A stretch of DNA of 64,000 bases from Salminus brasiliensis (GCF_030463535.1 NC_132888.1:3891980-3955979); one strand, 5' to 3'. Shown: positions 34,301 to 41,109, numbered from the stretch's first letter. Notes: a model not told the origin generated them from the sequence alone. Program-made: numbers and translations.

Positions 34301-34765
34301 CAAAAATTATAGTTTATATAGGTGAGCCCATAACTCAGACACTTAAATTTATATGAATCATTTATTAAATGTAATAATTTAATATAATATAAAGTGATAC
34401 TATGCTAATATAATGATAATATGATAATATAATGTTAGTATAATATATAATATATAATATATATAATATATATATATAATATATATAATATATATATATA
34501 TAATATATATATATAATGAGTTTTTTGTGTTTCACTTGACATTTATTTGCATATTTGCTTGCTTTTTCTCTTTTTTTAATTATTGCTATTTCTTAGGCCT
34601 TATTAAACCATTCTCTTTGTACAGTCATTCTAAGCTATGTTAAGTTTAAAATGTATACAGTAGAAAAGATCATTTGGACGATTCTCTTAATGCAAATGAT
34701 ATAGAGAATCATTTTACTGAATTTCTGTTCACTGTTCATATTTTCCCTCTTTTTATAGGCTATAG
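10735..34765 (+). CDS. NLRC3-like NLR gene (whole exon span; multi-exon)
   Basis: Proposed model, with exons read from splice sites and phase: 10735-10784, 11232-11321, 11579-11680, 14166-14282, 14436-14546, 15288-15404, 15520-15624, 22869-22985, 23101-23205, 24979-26781, 27521-27694, 27800-27973, 29776-29946, 31983-32156, 33148-33321, and terminal 34759-34765 (stop). Every internal exon has length 3n and phase 2 at both ends, so the frame stays open throughout. Order: short start peptide, repeated motif exons, FISNA, NACHT, helical region, LRRs. This is the fish-specific NLR-C (NLRC3-like) architecture, of cytosolic innate-immune sensors or regulators. No B30.2/SPRY exon was seen. The outer exons are predictions; the NACHT and LRR exons are firm. 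Confidence 0.8.
10836..11000. repeat. (GACA)n/(GATA)n microsatellite
   Basis: About 40 mixed GACA and GATA units in intron 1 of the NLR gene. The minus-strand Cys-Leu-Ser frame is an artefact. Confidence 0.95.
11232..11321 (+). CDS. NLR gene motif exon (copy 1)
   Basis: Acceptor TTCTTCAG|T, then a frame containing [19 protein letters not shown], the N-terminal repeat motif of fish NLRC3-like proteins. The best in-phase donor is ATCAA|GTATGA at 11322, giving 90 nt and phase 2. This is earlier than in sister exons, where a run of about 8-10 more codons precedes the donor. The reading frame stays open to 11460, so the exon end is uncertain. Confidence 0.6.
11579..11680 (+). CDS. NLR gene motif exon (copy 2, diverged)
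   Basis: Acceptor TTTTACAG|A and donor CCCAG|GTAGGA bound 102 nt, phase 2 to 2. The frame reads [20 protein letters not shown], a diverged version of the PSCVSxKSxxSMD motif without the cysteine. Confidence 0.65.
11880..12656. repeat. minisatellite, ACACACTATACATATACTAT-type
   Basis: About 780 bp of 18-20-bp units mixing ACACACTATACAT and ATACTAT blocks, in an intron of the NLR gene. The plus-strand frames of Tyr-Thr-His-Ile repeats come from the repeat itself. Confidence 0.95.
12660..13543. other. intron DNA, no exon seen
   Basis: AT-rich NLR intron without a motif exon or recognisable element. Confidence 0.4.
13544..13848. mobile_element. MITE with GGGCTGGGCGATATGG inverted ends
   Basis: Begins AGGGCTGGGCGATATGGTAA and ends with its near reverse complement (ATATTGCCCAGCTCT). 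Repeated CACGATATT blocks lie inside each end. A shorter relative is at 54315-54449. Non-coding. Confidence 0.8.
14166..14282 (+). CDS. NLR gene motif exon (copy 3)
   Basis: Acceptor CCTGCAG|T, donor GGACACGA|GTAAGG, 117 nt, phase 2 to 2. The frame holds [20 protein letters not shown]. Bases around the acceptor (CAGTCCAGTCCAGCAGGACAG) are shared with the copy at 14436. No stop codon. Confidence 0.75.
14436..14546 (+). CDS. NLR gene motif exon (copy 4)
   Basis: Acceptor CCTGCAG|T, donor CCTTCCAG|GTAAGA, 111 nt, phase 2 to 2. The frame contains [20 protein letters not shown]. The conserved cysteine is replaced by Asn. Intact splice sites. Confidence 0.8.
14757..15214 (+). mobile_element. MITE-1 copy inside NLR intron
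   Basis: Left end GACAAAAGTATTGGGACACC and right end GTGTCCACAAACATTTGGAC are both present. It has an extended CAC triplet run near 14910. Its part from 14882 onward is included in the 880-bp duplication. Confidence 0.85.
15288..15404 (+). CDS. NLR gene motif exon (copy 5; duplicated pair, first member)
   Basis: Acceptor CTCTGCAG|T, donor GGACGAGA|GTAAGG, 117 nt, phase 2 to 2. The frame contains [19 protein letters not shown]. Near-identical to 22869-22985, which differs by one silent change (CGT/CGC) and one Pro-to-His change. Confidence 0.8.
15520..15624 (+). CDS. NLR gene small basic exon (first member)
   Basis: Acceptor TTCCTCAG|G, donor TTTCAAAT|GTAAGC, 105 nt, phase 2 to 2. The frame reads [16 protein letters not shown] followed by a short tail; it is Lys/Arg-rich and lacks the SMD motif. 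The twin at 23101-23205 differs by one His-to-Arg change. In the model it would precede the FISNA domain. Confidence 0.7.
15757..16013 (+). mobile_element. MITE-1 fragment (internally deleted)
   Basis: Starts inside the element at ACTTTCTATTTTTGATTGC and ends with the right terminus near 16012. The block between the CACC tract and TCATGGTCATGTTTACC is deleted. It follows duplication copy A directly. Confidence 0.75.
16042..16046 (+). repeat. target-site duplication, left copy (AAAAG)
   Basis: AAAAG directly precedes the 5' LTR; the same five bases follow the 3' LTR at 21695-21699. A 5-bp duplication is usual for Ty3/gypsy integration. Confidence 0.8.
16047..16762 (+). repeat. 5' LTR
   Basis: Begins TGTAAGGGG. 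It matches the 3' LTR over its whole length: two adjacent substitutions near 16347, a (TG)n length difference, a 2-bp indel near 16370 and one difference at the last bases (AA here, CA in the 3' LTR). A (TG)n run lies at 16302-16328. The 3' part holds two tRNA-like blocks with B-box sequences GGTTCGAGTCCC (16588) and GGTTCAAACCCC (16728). Confidence 0.9.
16781..17513 (+). pseudogene. retrotransposon gag, frame-broken
   Basis: ATG at 16781 opens a Gag-like protein ([20 protein letters not shown]) with a Gln-rich helical start and the [15 protein letters not shown] capsid motif. The homologous reading leaves this frame near 17170 and continues in a second frame ([12 protein letters not shown] ... 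LEERRRARS) to a stop at 17511. Gag packages element RNA into particles. The break is described only; it could be a true mutation or a homopolymer error next to ACCCCAC. Confidence 0.85.
17543..18290 (+). pseudogene. gag zinc knuckle and retropepsin-like protease, frame-broken
   Basis: A CX2CX4HX4C knuckle ([14 protein letters not shown]) is followed by the aspartic protease active site [12 protein letters not shown] (near 17788-17823), the hydrophobic LVLGFPWL strand and the linker into reverse transcriptase. The frame is lost near 18285 beside a run of C, so the protease and reverse transcriptase are no longer in one frame. Confidence 0.85.
18304..20730 (+). pseudogene. retrotransposon pol: reverse transcriptase, RNase H, integrase
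   Basis: One open frame of about 800 codons. [10 protein letters not shown] (83-89) and YLDD (145-148). RNase H: catalytic Asp in VDAS (295), Glu 338 and Asp 365. Integrase: His477/His484 and Cys514/Cys517 zinc finger, then D547, D607 and E643 (D-35-E spacing). All catalytic residues are present. The frame shifts near 20730, separating the chromodomain. The frame itself stays open to 21054, into the LTR. Confidence 0.93.
20735..20983 (+). pseudogene. integrase C-terminal chromodomain
   Basis: In another frame from about 20735 lies [15 protein letters not shown] ... [17 protein letters not shown], a chromodomain with its aromatic cage residues. In chromoviruses it tethers the integrase to modified histones. 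The stop codon TAA is at 20981-20983, inside the first bases of the 3' LTR. Confidence 0.88.
20979..21694 (+). repeat. 3' LTR
   Basis: 716 bp, TGTAAGGGG ... ATTACA, near identical to the 5' LTR, followed by the AAAAG target duplication at 21695-21699. Short open frames inside both LTRs (for example 86 codons at 21417-21677) show no domain. Confidence 0.92.
21700..22039. other. intron DNA, no exon seen
   Basis: NLR intron between the retrotransposon and a SINE; no motif exon found. Confidence 0.4.
22040..22256 (-). mobile_element. tRNA-derived SINE
   Basis: On the minus strand it starts GTGGCTCAGCGGTTAGAGCC, a clear tRNA-like A box, with B box GTGGGTTCAATACCC and the body phrase GGGCCCTTTGAGCAAGGCCC. 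Close relative of 43745-44066. Confidence 0.85.
22257..22459. other. intron DNA, no exon seen
   Basis: AT-rich spacer between the SINE and duplication copy B. Confidence 0.4.
22869..22985 (+). CDS. NLR gene motif exon (duplicated pair, second member)
   Basis: Acceptor CTCTGCAG|T, donor GGACGAGA|GTAAGG, 117 nt, phase 2 to 2. Contains the same [19 protein letters not shown] as 15288-15404, with a Pro-to-His change near the end. Whether both copies are spliced into one mRNA cannot be told from sequence. Confidence 0.75.
23101..23205 (+). CDS. NLR gene small basic exon (second member)
   Basis: Acceptor TTCCTCAG|G, donor TTTCAAAT|GTAAGC, 105 nt, phase 2 to 2. It differs from 15520-15624 by one His-to-Arg change. 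Its two trailing bases AT join the G opening the next exon to form a Met codon before LPLSEGG. Confidence 0.72.
23656..24864 (-). mobile_element. probable solo LTR, minus strand, with internal duplication
   Basis: On the minus strand it begins TGTCAGGCCC and ends CGCCATGACA, TG...CA termini typical of an LTR, with an AATAAA-type signal in the TTTGTTAATAAATCTGC phrase near 23720. No internal coding region is present. A 250-295-bp segment occurs twice (about 23938-24190 and 24338-24632; shared GAGCGTGGGTCACCTTGCTG and TGACCTAGACACACCTGAGA). A MITE-1 fragment (24198-24340) lies between the copies. No clean target duplication was found, so the ends are tentative. Confidence 0.5.
24198..24340 (+). 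mobile_element. MITE-1 fragment within the solo LTR
   Basis: Starts at the same internal point (TTAGTGAGGTCAGGATG) as copy B at 22460 and shares the CACCACCACCCCACCGCATC block with it, so it derives from the same local duplication and is not an independent insertion. Confidence 0.75.
24979..26781 (+). CDS. NLR gene exon: FISNA + NACHT ATPase + helical domains
   Basis: A single 1803-nt exon, acceptor TTTTATAG|G, donor AGCTGA|GTAAGT, phase 2 to 2, with no stop. Residues counted from the TTG at 24980: FISNA about 10-85 ([20 protein letters not shown]); Walker A GVAGIGKT 101-108; Walker [11 protein letters not shown] 172-181; sensor SRP motif ITSRP 223-227; [11 protein letters not shown] 246-256; winged-helix entry HIPVFCW 284-290; then the helical/NOD2-like region to a conserved end ([19 protein letters not shown]). 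FISNA is a fish-specific NACHT-associated domain. ATP binding and hydrolysis residues are intact, so the core of the protein looks functional. It should drive nucleotide-dependent oligomerisation or inhibition in the cytosol. Confidence 0.97.
26871..27343 (+). mobile_element. MITE-1 copy in NLR intron
   Basis: Full copy with GGACAAAAGTATTGAGACG at left and GTCCACAAGTATTTGGACAT at right; some internal sections are shortened. Confidence 0.85.
27521..27694 (+). CDS. NLR gene LRR exon 1
   Basis: Acceptor CCTCCAG|G, donor ACTGGA|GTAAGT, 174 nt, phase 2 to 2. The frame has [19 protein letters not shown] and LRELKLSGN, a ribonuclease-inhibitor-type LRR pair. 174 nt is a standard unit for NLR LRR exons. 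Confidence 0.95.
27800..27973 (+). CDS. NLR gene LRR exon 2
   Basis: Acceptor TTCCACAG|C, donor CTGAA|GTTAGT, 174 nt. [18 protein letters not shown] ... [10 protein letters not shown] shows the LRR consensus. The donor GTTAGT is weaker than its neighbours' but keeps phase 2; reading through would end at a stop by 28022. Confidence 0.93.
28253..28986. repeat. SINE-like repeat unit, copy 1 (flanked by direct repeats)
   Basis: 28368-28910 matches 30781-31321 at high identity. Short direct repeats (ACCGAGCAATACTGACTCAT near 28260 and 28919) flank it. A tRNA-like stretch lies near 28738-28805 (GGTGGTAGTGTCTTACTGAT ... GGATTCGATAAATG). The 69-codon minus frame across it is repeat-derived. Confidence 0.8.
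29776..29946 (+). CDS. NLR gene LRR exon 3
   Basis: Acceptor TTCCCAG|G, donor GTCTGAG|GTAGGG, 171 nt, phase 2 to 2. [18 protein letters not shown] and [19 protein letters not shown] are classic LRR halves. Confidence 0.95.
30035..30765 (-). mobile_element. non-LTR retrotransposon (L2-like) 3' fragment
   Basis: On the minus strand a frame near 30570-30707 reads [19 protein letters not shown] and [18 protein letters not shown], the conserved end of L2-like reverse transcriptases. The rest is 3' sequence with a tail (GGCATTTAGCAGACGCTCTT near 30048) shared with fish SINEs. Broken; no full ORF. Confidence 0.8.
30781..31321. repeat. SINE-like repeat unit, copy 2
   Basis: Partner of 28368-28910: same order of blocks including the tRNA-like stretch near 31150 and the ending CAGGGACATCTGTTCAAAC. 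The two copies lie in different NLR introns. Confidence 0.85.
31441..31738. mobile_element. non-autonomous Tc1-like element
   Basis: Roughly 40-bp inverted ends (left: GTCATAAAATTAGAATATCA; right: TGATATTCTAGTTTTATGAC) flank about 220 bp of non-coding DNA with a second inner inverted motif ATTCTAATTTTATGAGA. It resembles short derivatives of a well-known fish Tc1-type family. Confidence 0.8.
31983..32156 (+). CDS. NLR gene LRR exon 4
   Basis: Acceptor GTCTGCAG|C, donor AACTAAG|GTGAGT, 174 nt. [18 protein letters not shown] and [19 protein letters not shown] fit the LRR consensus. Confidence 0.96.
32270..32540 (+). mobile_element. LINE 3'-end remnant with 13-bp tandem tail
   Basis: Translation of 32295-32460 contains [13 protein letters not shown] and FPELYGSST, resembling the C-terminal end of LINE ORF2. 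It is followed by about four CCTAATCTATAAA units (32474-32530). Confidence 0.6.
32541..33147. other. intron DNA, no exon seen
   Basis: AT-rich NLR intron without recognisable elements. Confidence 0.4.
33148..33321 (+). CDS. NLR gene LRR exon 5
   Basis: Acceptor TCCTGTAG|T, donor GTTAAA|GTGAGT, 174 nt, phase 2 to 2. [20 protein letters not shown] and [10 protein letters not shown] begin a normal LRR, but the second half is altered ([19 protein letters not shown]), a form often seen in the last LRR of fish NLR genes. Confidence 0.95.
33612..34092 (+). mobile_element. MITE-1 copy, right end lost
   Basis: Left end GACAAAAGTATTGGGACACC and all internal blocks are present; similarity stops near CTGTGTCAGCAATAG, before the right terminus. 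Confidence 0.85.
34093..34758. other. AT-rich intron DNA
   Basis: Includes a low-complexity TAATATA tract (34374-34516). No exon seen. Confidence 0.4.
34759..34765 (+). CDS. NLR gene probable terminal exon (stop) with 3'UTR to about 34880
   Basis: A good acceptor (CCCTCTTTTTATAG|G) in the phase needed gives only one further Leu codon and then TAG at 34763-34765. AATAAA follows at 34798 and 34859. This would end the protein right after the last LRR, without B30.2. The alternative is that the true last exon was missed; a weaker acceptor at 33419 would also soon reach a stop. Confidence 0.45.
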
Positions 34766-34858
34766 AACACTATTGCAGTATCACCTACACAGGACAACAA
34801 TAAAGGTCTTCTGCCATGACGATGAGGAGCTGTCAGGGGGAAACACTATATGTATTTA

Positions 34859-34864
34859 AATAAA
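34859..34864 (+). terminator. polyadenylation signal AATAAA (NLR gene)
   Basis: AATAAA about 95 nt after the proposed stop codon, followed by an A-rich stretch; a second AATAAA is at 34798-34803. Confidence 0.45.
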
Positions 34865-34889
34865 GCACAAAAAAGAAGAATGTGGGGGC

Positions 34890-36485
34890 TGGACCAAGTA
34901 TGTATGGACACCATATGTCTCTGTAGTGTCCCCTTATCAGGGTCATATATCTTCCCCTAGACTCACAAGAACATTTACTTCAGCTCCTTTGATTGAACAT
35001 ATCTTGTACTGTATCCCTGATTGTAGATTCAGTATGTGCTGCTGACTTGAACCCGGTCAGCAGACTGGTCATCAGGTCTGATTTCTAGGTGATGCAACAA
35101 CAAATGCTTAGTAATCTACTATTCTTATTGGCCCACATCTGTTGTGTTTCCAGCCAATTACAGCCAGAAAACATATAAACGGCAACATATAAACATAAAA
35201 AGAGGTCCATAAGCAGAAGCACTGGGCCTCTTTTATTGAGTCATCAGAATAAACCCGGTATGTCTAGGAATGCCGACTTCAGCTGCCTTTCAAGTCTTCA
35301 GAACGGGATCTGAGGGAAGCAACGGGAGCCATCAGACCCAATCAGGTTCCGCTTTGTTCAGTTTTAATGTTAATATTAGAACTTAAAAGCGTCTGGTAGC
35401 AAGACCACCCTCTGAGAACACGATCAATGCAGACTGTATTTGTGTTTGTAAATGTGCCGGTGTGCCCGGGTCATGCTGCTTGCCATCAGCAGCCGGAGTC
35501 AGAGAGAGCACAGTCGGCCTTGCTCTCTCAGTGGAGGGTTGACGGCACTTCCTCCCCACATCACATCACTCCTAGTGTGATGCTGGTCAGCACAGGCCTC
35601 TGTTAGCTGCTGTATTGGAGCTATGGATCCGGCAATTTCCTCCGAGTGCGCTGGTCAGCTAGTGGTGCTGCATTAGCGGCAGTTGGAAATGAGGCAGTGG
35701 GTGACTTTACATGTGCTAGTCTTCACACTCTTAGTGATGGGGCATTGGGGGAGTTTACATGAACAGGGTTTGGGAAGTTGGCCTTCCAAACTGGGTGGAA
35801 AATGGAGTCAAATTATTTTTAAAAGGTTTTGTAAATGTGCTGGGCATTTTTTTTTGTTTTTTGTATTTCTTTATTAATAAATATGCATTAGCTGATTAAC
35901 ATGTCAACTTTGATACTAAGGTCATGTGTAAAAATACCAGGGCTGTAAAACGTATTGATATACATACACCAACATGACGTATTTCCGTGGTTAAGATTGC
36001 TAGAACTTCAGAAACAGCATGTAGGTCTCGCAAACATGATGCTTCTAAAGTTCTCACAATTCCCCTAAATTCTAAATAAAAATATTAATATTTAGAGCAT
36101 TTATTTATTTGCAGAAATGACAATTGCTCAAATAATGCAAATAAATGATTGTATTGATGTATGAAGTTGATATATATATATATATATAATTAAATATTAA
36201 TTATAATGCGAAGAAGTTTTTATTCAGTACTAATATCTGAACTTTGAGAGCATTCAGAAATCACTATGGTGAAATAACCTTGACGGCCAATCACAGCTCT
36301 CCTGCTGTCTTGGCCGGCTCTCCACTAGTCTTTCACATTACTGTTGGGCCTTTATGCCAGTCATAGTCTGCAAATTTAGCTAACTCAGCTTTGCTTGATG
36401 AAAAGCCTGGAATAAAACGACTGCCAGACACGTAGAGATGCAGATTTAAGAAAAACATTAAGTGCTCTCTTAATTTTTTTTCCAG
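34890..36485. other. intergenic DNA; SINE-like remnant near 35440-35700
   Basis: 35440-35700 carries GCCATCAGCAGCCGGAGTCA and neighbouring blocks that recur inverted at 44760-44815, so it is an old dispersed repeat. The remainder shows no gene. Confidence 0.45.
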
Positions 36486-36489
36486 AGCT

Positions 36490-36507
36490 GTATATATATA
36501 TAATTTT

Positions 36508-36580
<73 letters not shown>
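36490..36580. repeat. (AT)n microsatellite
   Basis: About 35 AT units. Confidence 0.9.
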
Positions 36581-36582
<2 letters not shown>

Positions 36583-37340
36583 ATAATAATTATAAGTTTT
36601 AACCTGGAAATAAATATCAAGTTTTAGAATTTCATTCTGCACTATTTTTAAGTCACTTAAAGTCATTTAAATGTAAGCAAGCTGATTGGTGACGTTAATG
36701 CTAACGCCTTTGTATCAGCTGGATCTGAGCCACTGAAATTCCCAATGACTGTCCTAAATACTGCCAACGCTCAGTAAAACACTCAGTTTACTGAAATTCA
36801 GCTTAAAATTGTAATGATTTTATGTTTCTCTCAAACTGTTAAGATGAGAAAAACATTCATCATAGATAATATACATTAAAAAATACAAAAATAAATGAAG
36901 TTTTAATATAATAGTCCCACTTTTCCAATGGTGGTCTCAGCCTTTTGGACCCCACTGTAGGTTTCCTCTCCATTCAGAAGTCGATCCATGAATAATGGTT
37001 GAATGTCCCACTACACACATCAGAGCCTGTATGGCAGCTTTCTGTGAAATGCTAAAGGTGATCTGATGGATAAAAATTACCGTGCTTCTTATTAGGAGCT
37101 TGATATTAATGTAATATTGGGTTTTTCCGTTATTTTGTCCGCTTTCTGTATTTGTGTTTCCGGGGTCAGTGACTTTTTAGTGTTATATCTAAGGTTTTTT
37201 TCCTGAGGGGTGCTGTATGTTTTAATTTACATATCTCTAAAGGTTTGGGAAACATGTTTTATAACACAGTATATAGATACAATAAATCATTTTACTGAAG
37301 ATGGATGTTTCTGTGTTGTTTAATTTCTTATTGGTAACAT
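36581..37340. other. intergenic, no gene seen
   Basis: AT-rich, no supported feature. Confidence 0.4.
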
Positions 37341-37375
37341 GTTTTATAATAATTATAATAATAATAATAATAATA

Positions 37376-37421
<46 letters not shown>
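37341..37421. repeat. (AAT)n/(ATT)n microsatellite, self-complementary
   Basis: An AAT run turns into an ATT run, so the whole could form a hairpin. Confidence 0.9.
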
Positions 37422-37422
<1 letters not shown>

Positions 37423-37507
37423 ATATTCTTAAATACCTGTAGTAAGTACAGAGTATTTCTGGTACACACAGTGAAAGTATATAATACCTTGTAAGAAAAA
37501 CTATCAG

Positions 37508-38055
37508 GTGCACCATCTGGTCAAAAGTATTGGGACACCTACACATTAAACCCACAAGAGCTTTTCTTACGTCCCATTCTAAACCCATAGGCATTATTAA
37601 TATGGAGCTGGTCCTCCTTTGCTCTAAGCTCTACCAGCAGCAGCAGGTCTGGAGCTCTGCTGCAGTTACTGAGTCAGTTGGAGGCTTTTCTGCACTCTGC
37701 TCTGAGCTCAGCACTCGGCCCTGACCCCGCTCTGTAACTTTACGTGGTCTGACAGACACTCGGTGGACACTGAGCTGCTCTCTGTGAGCTGTTCCTCCTA
37801 AACTCTTCCACTGTTCAATAATAACACCACTCACAGCTGATGGAGGAAGATCTAGGAGGGAAGGTCTAAATTTCACCAGCTGACTTGTTGTTGTTGTTGG
37901 TGCAGCGGTGTCTCCTATTACATACAGAACCACGCTGGAGTTCAGTGAGCTCTTCAGAACCTCCCGTTCTTTCACTGATGTGTGGAAGAAAGGCAGACGG
38001 CTAGAGGCTGGATTTTTCTTATATACCTTTGTTGGCAATGGGACTGATTGAGACT
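37508..38055. mobile_element. second TIR-type repeat family, partial
   Basis: Starts with GGTCAAAAGTATTGGGACAC, like MITE-1, but the body is unrelated (GGTCCTCCTTTGCTCTAAGC, CTCGGTGGACACTGAGCTGC). It ends near GTTGGCAATGGGACTGATTG without a clear right terminus. It shares only the end with MITE-1, so it is probably a sister family mobilised by the same transposase. Confidence 0.55.
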
Positions 38056-38780
38056 TATTGGAGCATTTCTATTGGTCCGTTCATCATGAAATAAAAAAAA
38101 AACACTGCCAGATTTACATGATGTCAAAAAAAGCACGGAGATGCACGGTCTATTACCAGTTCCCCTCTTTGACCTGGATAGCCTTTGTGAGCAACCCAAC
38201 AAAACCCCCAATGAACACAAACCTCTGTTTGAAGAGCAGCAGGTCACAGCCTCAGGACACTCCAAAGGAAGAAGCCGACAGCCCTGATCTCCTCTTGAAT
38301 CCCCCAGAGAACTCCAGACAGGCCTGCTGAATGAAGAGAAAGGAAAGCATTGTGGAAACCTCCCACTCTGACTGACACCTGCATTGATGTCGGTGGGCAC
38401 TGCAGCCATCTACAGGCACTTAATGACCAGACTGGCCACAGTGGTCTCAAAGCTTTCAGCTCTGAAGGTTTCTGGCCCTTTGCCATGGAGAAAGAGCTTG
38501 AGGAGAGGTTTAAAGACTTTTGAGGGCGAGTGCCTTGTGTGTGGGGTGCGGAGAGGCCTCTGCCAGATAGTCAATAGAAATATGCCACAGCTTTCTTTTA
38601 CATGATAACGAGTGACGGCTCTTTTCCTGACTCAGAGCTCTTTAGTCTGATGGATTTCTGCTTCACTGAGGGTCTTTCAGTGCTAACGCTTTTATATCTG
38701 CTCAGTTATACTGCATTAGTGAGGAATCGACTTCTTCAAAGTGCCCCTATTTGCTAAGTGGAGCTGATAAAATGGACAGT
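38056..38780. other. intergenic, no gene seen
   Basis: Several overlapping short open frames on both strands (38058-38605) without recognisable domains or splice context. Confidence 0.35.
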
Positions 38781-38784
38781 ACGT

Positions 38785-38830
38785 GTAGAGGTGCAATGAG
38801 GTGGTACTAATGTTATGGCTGACTTTCCAT
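38785..38830. mobile_element. Tc1-like terminal fragment
   Basis: Contains ACTAATGTTATGGCTGACTT, the terminal motif of the Tc1-like relics in this window. Confidence 0.5.
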
Positions 38831-38984
38831 TCTGTTGTGTTGGTTCAGCTCCTGTCGACCCCACCTCTCCCGCCATGTTTTATCTAAGAGCAAAATGATC
38901 CAATAGGAGAAGAACAGAGTCTAGAACTCTTCCATTCATGTGCTGAGAGGTGCTAGATATTAGAACTGCGGTTCTATAGTCTAT

Positions 38985-39345
38985 AATCTACCAAAGCAGT
39001 TCTGACACGTCGAGGCCTAGACTCCATAAGACCTCTGAAGACGTCCTGCTGTGGTATCTGGACACCTTCGGACATTAGCAGGAGATCAAGTCCTTCAAGT
39101 CCTGGACGTTATGAGATGGGGCCTCCAAAGGCATCACTGAGCCTTAAGCACCCATAATCCTGCTGCCAGTACTTCTGTGGTCCGTCACCGAATTGGAGCA
39201 TGTTTGGTCGGTACTGACCACTGCATGCTGGGAACACCCCCCTTAAGACCCGTCTGATGTTTTGGAGACGTTCTGACCCAGTTTGACTCACAGTTTAGTT
39301 CTTGTCAAGAACTGACGGTGGTTTTAATGTTATGGCTGATTGGTG
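38985..39345 (-). mobile_element. Tc1-like transposon relic
   Basis: Same layout as 5043-5373: AAGACCTCTGAAGACGTCCT, GGTACTGACCACTGCATGCT, GGAGACGTTCTGACCCAGTT, and a right terminus GGTTTTAATGTTATGGCTGA. Transposase broken. Confidence 0.75.
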
Positions 39346-39941
39346 TATGTAATTACGCTCTGTTCTGATTGGTGGGGTGGTGGGCGTGAACAGCATCCAC
39401 TGAATAACACACTCGGTATCTACTGAATGTCGGCAACAGTAATGCGAACCGAACACACAAAGCCACACACATCCAATCCGTCTCAGGTGACGGGACAGGT
39501 AGGTGTGACTGGGCTGGTGGCTGGTCAGGAGGAAACCTCTGAAAGACTCTTTTGTGGAAGCAGCTGCTCTCTCTCAGCCGCCCATCGCTTCACGTTCACA
39601 CGAGCGGATTCCTCTCAAATTGGACCAAAGAATTTAAATGGGCTGACTAATGGCCTGTGATTAGATGGGTAGAGGAGGGCAAGGTACAAAGAACGCTCAC
39701 ACTTTGTGATAAGGCTCCTGTTTCACGGACAATAAGAGCCCACAAGAGGGCTGATGTGGCGAGATTAGACCTGGTAGATCCGATATCTTACCTCAGCGAG
39801 ATCGTCAGATATGAGGTGGGACAACCCTGATTATTCCCTTTGTCCCTCAGATTCTATTCCTAGGACGTTTGGATACACACAGACTCAATTAACCCCAATT
39901 AACCTCTTAAAGACTAGGCTTTTTGTTCAGGTACACTTTAT
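39346..39941. other. apparently single-copy intergenic DNA
   Basis: About 600 bp with balanced composition and no recognisable repeat. It contains homeodomain-like ATTA and TTTAAATGGGCTGACTAATG motifs near 39628. No coding frame. A candidate regulatory region, by absence of repeats only. Confidence 0.3.
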
Positions 39942-40160
39942 GTGCTGGTTCACTGTTTCTTCTTCATCCTTTTTTGTTGGAGTAACTGTCTCTACTGCCC
40001 AGGGAAGAAGTAGAGCTTTCTACTAGATTGGACTTTGAAGTGGAGCATTGCTGTGAGGATTTGATGGCGTTCAGCAACAAGAGCCTTAGTGAGGTCAGGG
40101 TGTTGGATAATGATGATGATCACCACCCACCTTATCATCCCCAACTTCCCAACTTCCCAT
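39942..40160 (+). mobile_element. MITE-1 fragment
   Basis: Matches 40352-40560 closely (TGCTGGTTCACTGTTTCTTC onward), including the rare GATTGGACTTTGAAGTGGAG variant, so the two are local duplicates and not separate insertions. Confidence 0.8.
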
Positions 40161-40297
40161 AATACAGTGTGTATATAAGCACTAATAATACTGATCATGA
40201 TTAGCATTCCATTAATAATTATGATTAATGTTAATAATTTTATGAATAGATAAAGCCTCCACCTTTACCTGTATTACAGCTTTTATTCTTTTAAATT
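40160..40297. repeat. dispersed 135-bp repeat, copy 1
   Basis: ATACAGTGTGTATATAAGCA ... ACAGCTTTTATTCTTTTAAA recurs at 43467-43598 with about 10% difference. Confidence 0.8.
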
Positions 40298-40324
40298 ATT
40301 ACATTCTTATTCTTATATGTGTAC

Positions 40325-40819
40325 ATATGACAAAAGTATTGGGACACCTGCTGGTTCACTGTTTCTTCTTCATCCTTTTTTTGTTGGAGTAACTGTCTCT
40401 ACTGCCCAGGGAAGAAGTAGAGCTTTCTACTAGATTGGACTTTGAAGTGGAGCATTGCTGTGAGGATTTGATGGCGTTCAGCAACAAGAGCCTTAGTGAG
40501 GTCAGGGTGTTGGATGATAATGATGATCACCACCCCACCTCATCATCCTCAACTTCCCAACTCTGGGGGGGATGCTGGGGGGCTGTATACCCCTCTACTA
40601 GCCCACGCCTGGCATTATTAGGCAGCATGGAGCCAATAGGATCATGATGTTGATCTGCTCCAGAGAGTCCTATTCTATTGGCTGTACTTCTCTACAGAGT
40701 CTAGAGAAGTTGTGTGTATGCATTACACATCTGTGTACAGCAGTGGGTGCAACTTAAAGTAGCCGAATAAAGGGCATTCATTCGAAGGGGTGTCCACAAA
40801 TATTTGGACACCTACTGTA
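40325..40819 (+). mobile_element. MITE-1 copy
   Basis: Both termini present (GACAAAAGTATTGGGACACC; GTCCACAAATATTTGGACAC). Confidence 0.85.
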
Positions 40820-41025
40820 CTTCAAATGGTTCTTTGATTGATGCTGTGGAAGAACCATGCTTGTGATGATGATGTGTGAGAGTGAAGAACATTTCAAAGG
40901 GCTAAACAACCTTGTTAGGGTTCCTTCTGCACACTCTCTGTTACAAACATGGTTCTTTAGAGAACCAAAAGTGGTTCCTCTATTGCATCACTCAAAGAAC
41001 CCCTGGAAGAACCTTTATTTTTTTT
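40820..41025. mobile_element. palindromic element with GGTTCTTT / AAAGAACC ends
   Basis: Left AAATGGTTCTTTGATTGATG and right CATCACTCAAAGAACCCCTG are inverted relatives; an inner GGTTCTTTAGAGAACC palindrome sits near 40952. Similar pieces are at 42070-42180, 48075-48135 and 62640-62735. Confidence 0.6.
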
Positions 41026-41109
41026 ATTATCCCAATGAATATCAATAGAAATGGTTAAAAATGACATGGAATAAAACCTTGTTCTGTTAAACACAACAGC
41101 AACCTAGAC

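Noticed and set aside
38058..38605. Cluster of short frames on both strands as a small gene
   Set aside because: Overlapping frames without domains, splice sites or composition change; no support.
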